From the NCBI GenBank assembly GCA_964561605.1, contig CAZLQD010000023.1:45427-109426 (forward strand): a stretch of DNA of 64,000 nucleotides. The letters run 5' to 3'. The notes below the pieces were generated by a model that saw only the letters and a program-made list of their open reading frames with translations, searched no databases and was not told the origin of the DNA. Positions 42,331 to 50,955 of the stretch are shown here, piece after piece. The stretch comes from JALUZX01 sp964561605 (lineage in GTDB: Bacteria > Planctomycetota > UBA1135 > JALUZX01). Position numbers and translations under genes: made by a program. Position 1 is the stretch's first letter; each line of letters opens with the position of its first letter.

Positions 42331-43197
42331 GTGAAGATCCGAGCGATCCTGGAGGAGAAGAAGCCCGTCTTCTCCTTCGAATTCTTCCCCCCCAAGTCCC
42401 CCCAGGCGGAGGCCCGCCTCATGGAGACCTTGTGGGACCTCTCCCGCCTGGGCCCGGACTTCGTCTCCGTAACCTACGGCGCCGGGGGAAGCACGAGGGA
42501 GAGCACCCTCCAACTGGTGAGCCGGATCAAGAACGACCTCGCCCTGGAGGCCATGGCCCATCTCACCTGCGTGGGAGCCGCCAGGGATGAACTGGCCGAG
42601 ACGGTCCGGAGGCTCCAGGCGGCGGGCATCGAGAACGTCCTGGCCCTGAGAGGGGATCCGCCCCAAGGGGAGGAGACCTTCCGTCCCGCCCCGGGTGGAT
42701 TCGCCCACGCCTCGGAACTGGCGGCCTTCCTGAAGGAAAAGGGGGATTTCTGCCTCGGCGGGGCCTGCTATCCCGAAGGGCATCCCGAGGCGTCCGGCCT
42801 GGAAGAGGACATCCGGCACTTGAAGACCAAGGTGGAGGCCGGAGTGGAGTTCCTTGTGACCCAGCTCTTCTTCGACAACGCCGACTACTTCTCCTTCCTC
42901 GAGAAGATACGTTCAGCAGGAATCGGTGTTCCGGTCATCCCGGGTATCATGCCGGTCACGAGCTACAGGCAGGTGAAGCGCTTCACCGAAATGTGCGGTG
43001 CCCACATTCCCGCGGAGCTGGAGGGGCGCCTCCGGGCCGCCGGCGATGACCCCCTGAAGGTCCCCACCATCGGCGTGGAGTGGGCCGTGGCCCAGTGCAG
43101 GGAGCTCCTGGACCGGGGCGCCCCGGGGATCCACTTCTTCACCCTCAACCACTCCCCGGCGACCCGGGCCGTCTTCGAGGCAATTCGCCGGGCCTGA
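42331..43197 (+). CDS. metF: 5,10-methylenetetrahydrofolate reductase
   Basis: 288 residues, FAD-dependent TIM barrel that makes 5-methyl-THF for methionine synthesis. FSFEFFPPKSPQAEARL carries the catalytic Glu. DFVSVTYGAGGS, AHLTCVGAARDEL, NVLALRGDPPQ, DFCLGGACYPEGHPEA, EFLVTQLFFDNADYF and IPGIMPV follow as in E. coli MetF. GTG 42331 follows GAGGAGCGAGGA, a strong site. The end overlaps the convergent lipoprotein gene by 53 bases. No riboswitch is convincing (see rejected items). Confidence 0.96.
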   Translation: MKIRAILEEKKPVFSFEFFPPKSPQAEARLMETLWDLSRLGPDFVSVTYGAGGSTRESTLQLVSRIKNDLALEAMAHLTCVGAARDELAETVRRLQAAGIENVLALRGDPPQGEETFRPAPGGFAHASELAAFLKEKGDFCLGGACYPEGHPEASGLEEDIRHLKTKVEAGVEFLVTQLFFDNADYFSFLEKIRSAGIGVPVIPGIMPVTSYRQVKRFTEMCGAHIPAELEGRLRAAGDDPLKVPTIGVEWAVAQCRELLDRGAPGIHFFTLNHSPATRAVFEAIRRA

Positions 43198-43639
43198 CCT
43201 CCCTTCCTCCCAACTGGGCCTCCAGGACCCGAAGGAGCCTCTCCTCCAGGGCCCGGTCTCCCCCGTCGTCCACCCAGGCCGGTCCCGTGAAGAGGGCCGT
43301 CCCCAGGCGGCACCGCTGGACGGCGATCTCCAGGAGAGTGCCTCCCTCGACGGGCCTGGCCACGATCTCCGCCCGGGCCCGGCACGGGTAAGGGAGTCCC
43401 TTCAAAGGAGTCCAATCGGTGAGGAGGAGGTTCTCCTTCAGGACCTTCACCCGGGGAAAGAAGGTGTGCACCGGTTCCACCGAGGCCTGGAGGGCCTTTC
43501 TTCCCTCCATCCCGGGGAGGAAGAGGAGGGCCGGCTGGTAGGGAGGAGCGGCACATCCCCAGGCGAAGAGGACCGGAAGGAGACGGAGGAAGGCCCTCCC
43601 GCCTCTCCCCTGGAGGGGGATTGTCGAATTCCAGAACAT
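43145..43639 (-). CDS. Predicted lipoprotein of unknown function
   Basis: 164 residues. The N terminus FLRLLPVLFAWGCAAPP resembles a lipoprotein signal with a non-standard lipobox (AWGC instead of Leu-x-x-Cys). The remainder is a small alpha/beta domain with strands VKVLKENLLLTDWTPL, ARAEIVARPVEGGTLLEIAV and a final Arg/Glu-rich helix. No family recognised; the layout suggests a small periplasmic domain. ATG 43639 is chosen over upstream codons because the signal starts there. Its last 53 bases overlap the metF 3' end on the other strand. Confidence 0.55.
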   Translation of the reverse strand: MFWNSTIPLQGRGGRAFLRLLPVLFAWGCAAPPYQPALLFLPGMEGRKALQASVEPVHTFFPRVKVLKENLLLTDWTPLKGLPYPCRARAEIVARPVEGGTLLEIAVQRCRLGTALFTGPAWVDDGGDRALEERLLRVLEAQLGGREVRPGELPRRRPGSPGSG

Positions 43640-43841
43640 CCGGCCGGGGAAATCGGCGAAAAAAACCACGCTCCTCCTCAATTCCGCTCCCGGGAGAACC
43701 GAAAAAGAAAACCGACGGGGAACTTGATTTTGGCCCCCTCCGGGGGCCGGGAAAAGGGAAAGGAGGGCGAACCGGAAGAAGACGAACCAGCGGGAAGAAG
43801 GGGGAGGGCCGGAATTCCAAGACGGGCCAGGGGGCCTGGAA

Positions 43842-43957
43842 GGTTCCGCCGTGGCCGAGCTACCGGGGGTTCCCGCGACTCCCACCGCCGGCAGGAGAGG
43901 CTCGACGGAACCTGTTTGAAGGCCCGCGCGGCGGAGCGCGCGGGCCTTCTCTTTTTT
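43842..43957 (+). ncRNA. Candidate structured RNA ending in an intrinsic terminator
   Basis: Within a 325-base gap (43640-43964) without an ORF, the arms GGTTCCG (43842-43848) and CGGAACC (43906-43912) close a region of about 70 bases rich in GC-paired segments (GGTT..., GGGGGTTCCC, CCGCCGGC). It is followed eight bases later by a strong plus-strand terminator. The length and closed stem recall a small stable RNA or leader, but the tRNA T-loop and D-loop consensus are absent, and I cannot match a known class. The rest of the gap, 43640-43841, shows only a short hairpin GGCCCCC-TCC-GGGGGCC near 43732. Confidence 0.35.
43921..43957 (+). terminator. Strong rho-independent terminator
   Basis: Perfect ten-base stem GGCCCGCGCG/CGCGCGGGCC with a six-base loop, then ttctctttttt. 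The U-run is on the plus strand, so it ends plus-strand transcription of the candidate RNA. The hairpin itself also lies just beyond the minus-strand stop at 43965 and could stall that transcript, though without a U-run. Confidence 0.85.
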
Positions 43958-43964
43958 CCCCCAT

Positions 43965-45722
43965 TCACCGCAGGCGGAAGACCACCCACCGGCCCGCCTG
44001 GAAGACCTTCCGGAAACGCCCGTCCTCCCGGAAGTCTCCCAAGTGGCCGGCCCCCACGCGGGTGACGAAGAAGGAAGCGTGGAATTCCTTCATGATCCGG
44101 GCCGCCTCGCCGGGCTCCAGAGAGAAGTAGGCCCGGTCCAGCCTGGCCTCCAGGCCCCCCTCCCCGCCGGAGGAGAAGAGGTCCCCCACCCCCGTGATCT
44201 TCTCGAGGCGACTCTTCCACTCCACCATCTCCCCTCCCTTACCGAGGGGAAACTGGCCGAAGGTGACGGGCACGGCCCGCCGGGCCAGGAGGCGGAAGCG
44301 CCCATAGGAAGGAGGGACCAGGACCACCGTCCCGGGGCCGGTATGTTCCCGGAACCAGGCACAGAGGGGGTCTCCGTCGAGGGGCTCGAACCTGGGAAGC
44401 CCGTAACCTCTCTGGAGATAGATCCCCGCCCAGGAGAGAACCAAGGTCCCTCCAAGAAAGAGGATCGCCCCCAACCCGGCCCCGGCCCGGCGTCCCGGGC
44501 CTTCCGGGGCCCGCCTCACCCAGAGCCCGGCCGCCGCCAGGCCCGCCCCCAGGAGGAGCCCCCTCGGAAAGGCCGGCCGGGCCGGTCCCCCCGGCAGGAG
44601 GTCCCGCAGCAGGAACAGGGCCGCCGCCGCGGCGGCGAACCAGAGAATCCGCCTGAGGGGAACCTCCCTTTCCAGGACCTCCCCCGCCAGGACGAAGAAC
44701 CCCAGGACCTGGAGGTAGGGGAAGACCCGCCAGAAGAAGAGCCGGGCGGCAGTCCCCGAGCCGGCGAGCTGGGCCAGGTAGACCAGGAAGAAGAAGAGGG
44801 CGGAGAAGAGGAGGATCCGGGCCAGGCCGGGAGGCCCGGATTTCTTACGGAGTACAGCATACCCCCAGAGAACCGGCAGGAACCCGGCCGCGACCTCCGG
44901 AAGGGGCCAGGAGGAGGCGTCGTAGTGGCCCGGCGCGGCGAGCCTGGACAGGATCCGGAAGCCCTCCGCGCCCGATGGATCCCCCAGGCTGGAGAGGAAC
45001 CCGGCCAGGGTCGGGTAGAGTGTGGGAAGGAAGGGAACCAGGAAGAGAACCAGGCAGGAGGCCGCCTCCCCGAGGGAACGGAACCCTCCCGGGAGGAGCA
45101 AGGTCCAGAGGAGGAGGAGCGGGAAGCCCGCTGTCCCGTAATTCACGTGGCACAACCCGGCCGCCCCCAGGAGGAAGTAGGCCGTCCTCCTCCTTCCCCG
45201 GAAGAGGGCGGCCGCCGAGAAGAGGAAGAAGGGCGCCGCCATCCCGCTCGGGACCAGGTAACCGCTGGGGAGGAAGAAGGAGAAGGCGATCCCCCTGGAG
45301 GGCCTGTCTCCGTAGGTGAAGACGAGGAAGAGGACCAGGGCGAAGTGGAGCGCTCCGCCCCCAAGGGCCCGGACCAGGGCCAGGAGACCCCGGAAGAGCG
45401 CGAGAAGGAGGAGGCAATAGGCCCCGAAGAGGATCCATTCGAAGGGAAGGCCCAGCATCTCCCCCAGGCCGTGGAGAACCCGGACGAAGCCGCTGAAGAA
45501 GAAGTGGTAGTGGGAGGTCTTCCAGGTGAGCCAGTCTCCCGGGGCGAAAGGATGGAAGATCTCCCGGAAGGGAAGGAGGAGGTAGTGGCGCTGGTCCCCC
45601 GAGTAGACCCGGTATCCCCGGGCGACCAGGAGGTGGAAGAGGGCCGCCGCCGCGGCGAGGAGCCACGAGAAGGCTTCCCCGCCCCTTTCGGGGTGTGCTA
45701 ATTTCTTCTTTTCTCGCTCCAA
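43965..45722 (-). CDS. Polytopic membrane protein with C-terminal soluble domain (GT-C/DUF6798-like)
   Basis: 585 residues with about 12 helices. After the first helix (LLAAAAALFHLLV) comes a charged loop YSGDQRHYLLLP, and later loops include HYDASSWP, then a soluble domain (about 470-585) with WFREHTGPGTVVLVPP. This resembles DUF6798-type proteins and GT-C glycosyltransferases, but the catalytic acidic pair is not clear. It adjoins wecB, so an envelope-polysaccharide role is reasonable. No ATG is available; the TTG at 45722 lies in the wecB leader, and its ribosome site is weak, so the start is uncertain by a few codons. Confidence 0.7.
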   Translation of the reverse strand: MEREKKKLAHPERGGEAFSWLLAAAAALFHLLVARGYRVYSGDQRHYLLLPFREIFHPFAPGDWLTWKTSHYHFFFSGFVRVLHGLGEMLGLPFEWILFGAYCLLLLALFRGLLALVRALGGGALHFALVLFLVFTYGDRPSRGIAFSFFLPSGYLVPSGMAAPFFLFSAAALFRGRRRTAYFLLGAAGLCHVNYGTAGFPLLLLWTLLLPGGFRSLGEAASCLVLFLVPFLPTLYPTLAGFLSSLGDPSGAEGFRILSRLAAPGHYDASSWPLPEVAAGFLPVLWGYAVLRKKSGPPGLARILLFSALFFFLVYLAQLAGSGTAARLFFWRVFPYLQVLGFFVLAGEVLEREVPLRRILWFAAAAAALFLLRDLLPGGPARPAFPRGLLLGAGLAAAGLWVRRAPEGPGRRAGAGLGAILFLGGTLVLSWAGIYLQRGYGLPRFEPLDGDPLCAWFREHTGPGTVVLVPPSYGRFRLLARRAVPVTFGQFPLGKGGEMVEWKSRLEKITGVGDLFSSGGEGGLEARLDRAYFSLEPGEAARIMKEFHASFFVTRVGAGHLGDFREDGRFRKVFQAGRWVVFRLR

Positions 45723-45733
45723 GGAGTTGCCCC

Positions 45734-46828
45734 GTGAGGATCCTCAACGTCGTCGGCGCCCGGCCCAACTTCATGAAGGCGGCGCCCCTGGTCAAGGAGT
45801 TGTCCCGCCGGGGCCACAGGGCCCTTCTCATCCACACGGGCCAGCACTACGACGAGAACATGTCCAAGGTCTTCTTCCGGGACCTGGAGATGCCCGAACC
45901 GGACGCCTACCTGGGAGTGGGCTCGGGCACCCACGCCGAGCAGACCGCCCGGGTCATGACGGCCTTCGAGAAGGTCCTGGAGAAGGAGAGGCCCGACCTG
46001 GTGGTCGTCGTGGGGGACGTGAACTCCACCCTGGCCTGCGCCCTCACGGCGGCAAAGCTCCTCGTGCCCGTGGCCCACGTCGAGGCGGGACTCCGGAGCC
46101 GGGACCGGACCATGCCCGAAGAGATCAACCGGATCGTCACGGACGTCCTCTCGGACCTGCTCTTCACCCATTCCCGCGAAGCCGACGAGAACCTCCTGGC
46201 CGAGGGGATCCCGCCCGGGAAGATCCACTTCGTCGGAAACATCATGATCGACTCCCTGGCGGCCAACCTGGAGAAGGCGCGAAACTCCTCCATCCTGGAG
46301 AGACTCGCCCTGGCTCCCCGCTCCTTCGGGGTCGTGACCCTCCACAGGCCATCCAACGTGGACGACCCGGCCGTCCTGGAAGGGCTCATGGACGCCCTGG
46401 GAAGGATCGCATCCCGGATCCCCCTGGTCTTCTCCTGCCACCCCAGGACTGCGAAGAGGCTCGGTCAGAAACAGGAGGCCGAAATCCACCGGCTCCCGGG
46501 GAAGGGCCTCTCCATCCTCCCCCCACTGGGCTACCTGGACTTCCTCCACCTTCTCTCCCGCAGCAGGCTGGTCCTCACGGACTCCGGCGGGATCCAGGAG
46601 GAGACGACCTGGCTGGGGATTCCCTGTGTCACCATCCGGAAGAACACCGAGAGGCCCGTCACCATCACCCAGGGCACGAACCGCCTGGCCGGCACCGACC
46701 CGGCCAAGGTGGTGGAACTCGCCCTGCAGGCCCTGGAGGAGGAGCCCGGAAGGAGGGAGCCGCCCCCCTTGTGGGACGGAAAGACGGCCGAGCGGATCGC
46801 AAGCGTGATCGAGAGCCGCCTGGGCTGA
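45734..46828 (+). CDS. wecB: UDP-N-acetylglucosamine 2-epimerase (non-hydrolysing)
   Basis: 364 residues, GT-B-fold epimerase that interconverts UDP-GlcNAc and UDP-ManNAc for surface polymers. VVGARPNFMKAAPLV, HTGQHYDENMS, VVGDVNSTLACAL, HVEAGLRSRD (acidic site), PEEINRIVTDVLSDLLF, VTLHRPSNVD, DSGGIQEETTWLGIPC and REKNTERP-like RKNTERPVTI are all standard. GTG 45734 has a perfect AAGGAG seven bases upstream, preferred over the longer ORF start. It is divergent from the polytopic protein and convergent with the alpha/alpha protein, in the middle of the polysaccharide cluster. Confidence 0.95.
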   Translation: MRILNVVGARPNFMKAAPLVKELSRRGHRALLIHTGQHYDENMSKVFFRDLEMPEPDAYLGVGSGTHAEQTARVMTAFEKVLEKERPDLVVVVGDVNSTLACALTAAKLLVPVAHVEAGLRSRDRTMPEEINRIVTDVLSDLLFTHSREADENLLAEGIPPGKIHFVGNIMIDSLAANLEKARNSSILERLALAPRSFGVVTLHRPSNVDDPAVLEGLMDALGRIASRIPLVFSCHPRTAKRLGQKQEAEIHRLPGKGLSILPPLGYLDFLHLLSRSRLVLTDSGGIQEETTWLGIPCVTIRKNTERPVTITQGTNRLAGTDPAKVVELALQALEEEPGRREPPPLWDGKTAERIASVIESRLG

Positions 46829-46843
46829 TCCCGCCGGGCGGAG

Positions 46844-47995
46844 TCACCGGTCCAGGAGGGAGCGGGCGTAGAGGATCCAGCCCAGGTGGTAGGGGCGGCA
46901 CTCGGGGCAGAGCACCAGGTCCTTGCCGGGACGGCGGTCCTCCAGTCCGAACCAGGCCGCCAAGGAGAGCCTCCTGAGCTCCCTGCGTCCCAGGCCGAGC
47001 TTCCCCGTCTCCGACGGATCGTCGCGCTGGACCGCCCTGACGATGAACCCCTTCCCCTCGTCCACCAGGGAGGCCCCTGGCGCCTCGGGCCTCCCCTCGA
47101 GCCAGTCCAGGCCCGCCAGGACGGCGTCACCGTATTCCCCGGCCCCCCCCGCCGCGAGGAGGGCCATGGGCCCCATGGAGTCCTGGTGCACCGTGTATAC
47201 CGGATACCGCAAGGCGACCCGGCCCTTACCGGCCAGGTAGATCCACCACCACTGGCCCCCGGCCCCCTGGAGGGAGCGGAGCCTGTCGGCGCACCTGCGG
47301 GCCGCCGCAGAGTACTTCCGGGTTTCCGTCACCTTTCCAAGGAGGGCGAGCCCCATCACGGGATAGACCTGGGAGGCGAAGCTCCCGAGCCGGGTGTCCC
47401 ACCGGGCGGCATGAAGGTTCTTTCTGCGCAGGTCCGCCCCGAAAGAAAAGAGCCCCGCCCCCTCGCGCTGGCAGGTGAGGAGGCGGTCCGCGGCGGAAAG
47501 AGCGGTCTCCTCCAGCCCTTCCACGGGGATCCCCGCCTCCATGGCGGAAGCCAGGCCCCAGAGGAGCCAGCCCATCTCCATGGTGGTGAAGCCCGTGCCG
47601 GGCTCCAGGAAGGAGGCCTTCGCCGAGACGATCCGCCTTGCCGTCTCTTCCGCCCCCTCCCCTCCGCCGGCCGTGAAGGCCAGGAGTGCCAGCCCCGCGT
47701 CGCCGGGCTCGGCCTTCTCCAGGGCCCAGGCGAGAAGCTTCCTCCTCACCCGCTCCAGGGGAATCCCGGCCCACTCCCGGGCCGGACCGTGGAGGGCCTG
47801 GATCCCGGCCAGGGCCATGGCGGAATACCGCTCCGAGACGCCCTGAACCTTCAGCTCCCCCGCCGGGCCGGCCAGGGCCTTGAAGCAGAAGAGTTCCCGC
47901 TCAGGGAGAAACATGGCAGGAAGGCCCCGCCGTGCCGCAGGAAGGAGCCTTCCTTCGTACCACTCCAAGATCCGGTCTGCCGTCTTCTTGCTCAT
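46844..47995 (-). CDS. Unknown alpha/alpha-toroid-like protein of the polysaccharide locus
   Basis: 383 residues, all helical by appearance, with repeated Gly/Ala-rich hairpins. Examples are YSAMALAGIQALHGPAREW, AGLALLAFTAGGGEG, MEMGWLLWGLASAMEAGI and SFASQVYPVMGLALLGK, and QGAGGQWWWIYLAGKG and VYTVHQDSMGPMALLAAGG lie further on. This layout is that of six-hairpin glycosidase or prenyltransferase-like toroids. The conserved Trp-rich and HQDS segments might line a sugar cleft. No signal peptide. ATG 47995 overlaps the stop of the upstream glycosyltransferase (ATGA). Homologues beside EPS genes would fit, but function is unknown. Confidence 0.7.
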   Translation of the reverse strand: MSKKTADRILEWYEGRLLPAARRGLPAMFLPERELFCFKALAGPAGELKVQGVSERYSAMALAGIQALHGPAREWAGIPLERVRRKLLAWALEKAEPGDAGLALLAFTAGGGEGAEETARRIVSAKASFLEPGTGFTTMEMGWLLWGLASAMEAGIPVEGLEETALSAADRLLTCQREGAGLFSFGADLRRKNLHAARWDTRLGSFASQVYPVMGLALLGKVTETRKYSAAARRCADRLRSLQGAGGQWWWIYLAGKGRVALRYPVYTVHQDSMGPMALLAAGGAGEYGDAVLAGLDWLEGRPEAPGASLVDEGKGFIVRAVQRDDPSETGKLGLGRRELRRLSLAAWFGLEDRRPGKDLVLCPECRPYHLGWILYARSLLDR

Positions 47996-49254
47996 CCTTC
48001 CTCCAGGGCCTCCAGGAGGGGCCGGAAGGCCCTCCGGGTTCCGAAATCCTCGAGGATCTCCGGGTCGGGGGGCCTCTTCCCCAAGGCCAGCTCCTCCAGG
48101 AAGGCCGCCAGCCTCTTCCCCTCGGCCGGCCTGAAGCACCAGGACTCCCCCGACCAGCGGGACGCAATCTCCCAGGCGTCCCCCCTCTCCCCCCAGAAGA
48201 GGACGGGCCGGCGGGCCATGAGGTAGTCGAAGATCTTGCCCGGGACGAAGACCCGGTCCTCCAGGGTGGGGCCGTTCACCAGGACCAGGGCGTCCATGGC
48301 CCGCATGGCCGCCAGGGCCTCCCCGTAGGGAAGGAGGGGGTGGACCAGGAGCCAGGAGGGCCTCTCCTGGAGGCCGAGCCTTCCCAGGTCCTCCTCCAGG
48401 AGGGCCAGGGAGTCGCCCATTCCCACGAAGGCGTGGAACCGGAGCCCCTCCCGGACCCGGTCCGGGAGGGAGTTCAGGGCCTCGAGGAGGGGAAGGAGTC
48501 TTCGCCTGGGAAAGATCGTGCCGAAATATCCCAGGTGCCTTCCCGGGCCGGGATCGAAAGGGGGGGATCCTTCCAAGATCTTCCGGCCCAGCTCCCAATC
48601 GGCCCCGTTGGGGGCGACCTCCACCTGGAGACCGGGGAGGGGCCCCACGACCTGGAGGAAGCGTTCCCTGGCCCGGACCGTGTTGAGGAAGAGCCGGTCC
48701 GCCCGGGCCAGGAGGGCCCTCTCCCGCCGGAGGAGGCGAAGGCGGGCTCCCCGGCGGGGGGGCTCGTTCCAGGGGTTTCCCGAAAGGAGGTCCCTGTAGT
48801 CCACCAGGATCCGCAAGCCCGGAAGGGCCCTCCTCAGGGAAGGGATGGCCAGGATCTGGCCGTGGGGACCGCAACACAAAAGGACCGCCTCGACCCCTTC
48901 CCCTTCCAACAGCCCGGGAAGGCGGCGCCCCAGCCGCCAGGCCCACTCCAGGTGGCTGTCCGGAAGGCCGAGCCACCTGGGGGCCAGCCAGGCCAGGTTG
49001 CGCAGGACCTTCTCGGGGAGGTTGCGGGCCGCCGGCCTGGACCAGACCGTGGGGCCCCCCAGGCCCAGGATCTTCACCTCCCCGGGCACCAGGGCCGCCA
49101 GTGTGGGATCCCGGGCCAGGAGGGAGTCCTCCTCCTGGGTGACCCAAAGGACCTGGTGCCCCTCTTCCAGGAGGACCCGGGTCGTCCTGAGGACCCTGTG
49201 GGACGCCACGGCGGGCTGGGGCGGGGCGAAATAGCTCACCAGGGCGATCCGCAA
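47992..49254 (-). CDS. GT4-like glycosyltransferase
   Basis: 420 residues, two Rossmann-like domains. The N-terminal strand RIALVSYFAPPQPAVASHRV begins immediately after the start. The mid segment LRILVDYRDLLSGNPWNEPP matches an acceptor loop of GT4 transferases. ERALLARADRLFLN, VAPNGADWEL, LGYFGTIFPRRRL and VPGKIFDYLMARRPVLFWGE (EX7E-like area) follow. Cytosolic, transfers a sugar from a nucleotide donor during polymer repeat assembly. TTG 49254 is chosen because AAGGAGG lies exactly seven bases upstream; the nearby ATG at 49261 is in another frame. Coupled to the toroid gene and divergent from the flippase. Confidence 0.87.
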   Translation of the reverse strand: MRIALVSYFAPPQPAVASHRVLRTTRVLLEEGHQVLWVTQEEDSLLARDPTLAALVPGEVKILGLGGPTVWSRPAARNLPEKVLRNLAWLAPRWLGLPDSHLEWAWRLGRRLPGLLEGEGVEAVLLCCGPHGQILAIPSLRRALPGLRILVDYRDLLSGNPWNEPPRRGARLRLLRRERALLARADRLFLNTVRARERFLQVVGPLPGLQVEVAPNGADWELGRKILEGSPPFDPGPGRHLGYFGTIFPRRRLLPLLEALNSLPDRVREGLRFHAFVGMGDSLALLEEDLGRLGLQERPSWLLVHPLLPYGEALAAMRAMDALVLVNGPTLEDRVFVPGKIFDYLMARRPVLFWGERGDAWEIASRWSGESWCFRPAEGKRLAAFLEELALGKRPPDPEILEDFGTRRAFRPLLEALEEG

Positions 49255-49395
49255 AGGACATCCTCCTTGGGGTGGAAGGCGGGCAGGTTCCGGCCCGAGA
49301 AACCTAAGGTTCCCCTGCCGCGGGGACAAGCGTGGCCTTGGTCCTTGCCCCGGCCCATACTACCGGCCCCAAGAAAAGCCATTCGAGGAAGGCCC

Positions 49396-50955
49396 ATGGG
49401 AGTCCTGAGGACCATCGCCCGCAACGCCCTGAGCAACGCCGCCGGCTACCTGGTGAGCGTCGTCACGGCCCTGGTCCTCACCCCCTTCGTGATCCACCAC
49501 CTGGGGAAGTCCGTCTGGGGATTCTGGAGCCTGGTGGTCTCCTTCACGGGCTACTACGGCATCCTGGACCTGGGGATCCGGTCCGCCGTGGGCCAATACG
49601 TGACGCGCTACTGGGCTCTGAAGGACATGGACGGGGTGAACAGGACCCTCAACACCGCCCTGGTCCTGACGGGAGCCGTGGGCTTCCTCCTCCTGGGAAT
49701 CACCTTCCTCATGGTCCCCCTGGCGCCGGGCCTCTTCCAGATCTCCGGCCCCGTGGCCCGGGACTTCCAGTGGGCCATCCTGATCATGGGGGTGAGCGTC
49801 TCCCTCTCCTTCCCCCTGGCCGTCTTCGGGAGCGCCACCTTCGCCCGCCAGCGCTTCGACATCGCCAACGCCATCGGTATCGGGGAGAAACTGCTCTGGG
49901 CCTTCCTCACCATCTGGGTCCTGACCCACGGCAAGGGCCTGGTGGGCCTGGCCGGGGTCACGGGGGGACTGAGCCTCCTCTCCTGGGGAGTCCGGATGAT
50001 CGTGGCCTTCCGCCTCCTTCCGGGCCTCACCCTCGCGCCGGCCTTCTTCTCGCGGGACTCGGTGAAGGAGCTCTGGAACTTCGGCATCTACAACTTCCTC
50101 GTGAATGCGGCTGACCGGATCGTATTGAACACCGACGCCTTCGTCATCGGCCTCGTGATGGCCACCCCGAAGAACCCGGACCTGGCGGGCAAGGCCATCG
50201 CCTTCTACAACGTCGGAGCCAATCCCATCTTCTACGCCCTGGCCGTGACCAACTCCGTCGCCTGGACCCTCACCCCCTACGCCACGTCCTGCGACTCCCA
50301 GGGAGAGAGAGGCGCCCTGGGAAGGCTCTGGTTGGCGGGTACGCGGATCATCTTCCTCCTGGCCGCCGTCCTGGCGGGGGGAATGATCTTCCTGGGATCG
50401 GACTTCCTCACCGTCTGGGTGGGACCGGACTTCGTCTCGGGCAAGGAGTTCGTCTCGAGCGCGGCCGTGATGGCCGTCCTGGCCGTGGCCGCCCTGGCCC
50501 GTTCGGGCATGAGCTGCGGAAAGCAGGTCCTCTTCGGGATGCGGGAGGTGAAGTTCCTGGCCTTCCTCTCCATGGGGGAGGCCCTGGCCAACCTCGTCCT
50601 GAGCCTCGTCCTCATCCACTACTACGGAATCCTGGGCGTCGCCATGGGCACCCTGATCCCCATCCTGGTGACCCAGCTCTGGATCCAACCCCTCTTCCTC
50701 TCCCGCAAACTGGCGATCCCCCTGGTGCGGTTCCTGAAAGACGTAACCCCCGGCGGTCTCGCCGCCCTGGCCTTCATGGGGATCCTCTCCATCCCCGTCC
50801 ACGAATGGATCCGGGTGGAGAACTGGGGGGATTTCGTCCTGGCCGGGTTCCTGGTCACCCTTCCCGCCCTGGTTCCGGGCATCCTCCTGGGAACCACCCG
50901 GGAGGAGCGGACCCGGGTTCTCTCCAGGCTCCTTCCCGGGAGGGCGCACCGATGA
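49396..50955 (+). CDS. Wzx-like polysaccharide flippase (MOP superfamily)
   Basis: 519 residues, about 14 membrane helices. The first half begins RNALSNAAGYLVSVVTALVLTP and LDLGIRSAVGQYVTRYWA, typical of RfbX/Wzx proteins of the MOP superfamily. The middle has LWNFGIYNFLVNAADRIVLNTDAFVIG and the end is short of charge. Moves lipid-linked oligosaccharide across the inner membrane. GAGGAAGG precedes ATG 49396. The ATGA overlap with the next gene shows coupling. The frame continues far upstream, but that part is antisense to the GT4 gene and not hydrophobic. Confidence 0.9.
   Translation: MGVLRTIARNALSNAAGYLVSVVTALVLTPFVIHHLGKSVWGFWSLVVSFTGYYGILDLGIRSAVGQYVTRYWALKDMDGVNRTLNTALVLTGAVGFLLLGITFLMVPLAPGLFQISGPVARDFQWAILIMGVSVSLSFPLAVFGSATFARQRFDIANAIGIGEKLLWAFLTIWVLTHGKGLVGLAGVTGGLSLLSWGVRMIVAFRLLPGLTLAPAFFSRDSVKELWNFGIYNFLVNAADRIVLNTDAFVIGLVMATPKNPDLAGKAIAFYNVGANPIFYALAVTNSVAWTLTPYATSCDSQGERGALGRLWLAGTRIIFLLAAVLAGGMIFLGSDFLTVWVGPDFVSGKEFVSSAAVMAVLAVAALARSGMSCGKQVLFGMREVKFLAFLSMGEALANLVLSLVLIHYYGILGVAMGTLIPILVTQLWIQPLFLSRKLAIPLVRFLKDVTPGGLAALAFMGILSIPVHEWIRVENWGDFVLAGFLVTLPALVPGILLGTTREERTRVLSRLLPGRAHR

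Noticed and set aside
42318..42345. SAH-riboswitch-like string (cccgaggagcg) before metF
   Set aside because: The shared core with the SAH aptamer is only this short stretch. The following cgctgc is missing, and the string overlaps the ribosome-binding site and start codon, leaving no room for the rest of the aptamer.
43842..43912. tRNA or tRNA-Sec
   Set aside because: A seven-base closing stem is present, but the TpsiC sequence (GTTCRA), the conserved T8 and an anticodon loop are absent.
47932..49395. Upstream extension of the flippase gene
   Set aside because: The frame is open, but the 488-codon extension is hydrophilic, antisense to the GT4 gene, and lies before a good ribosome site at 49396.
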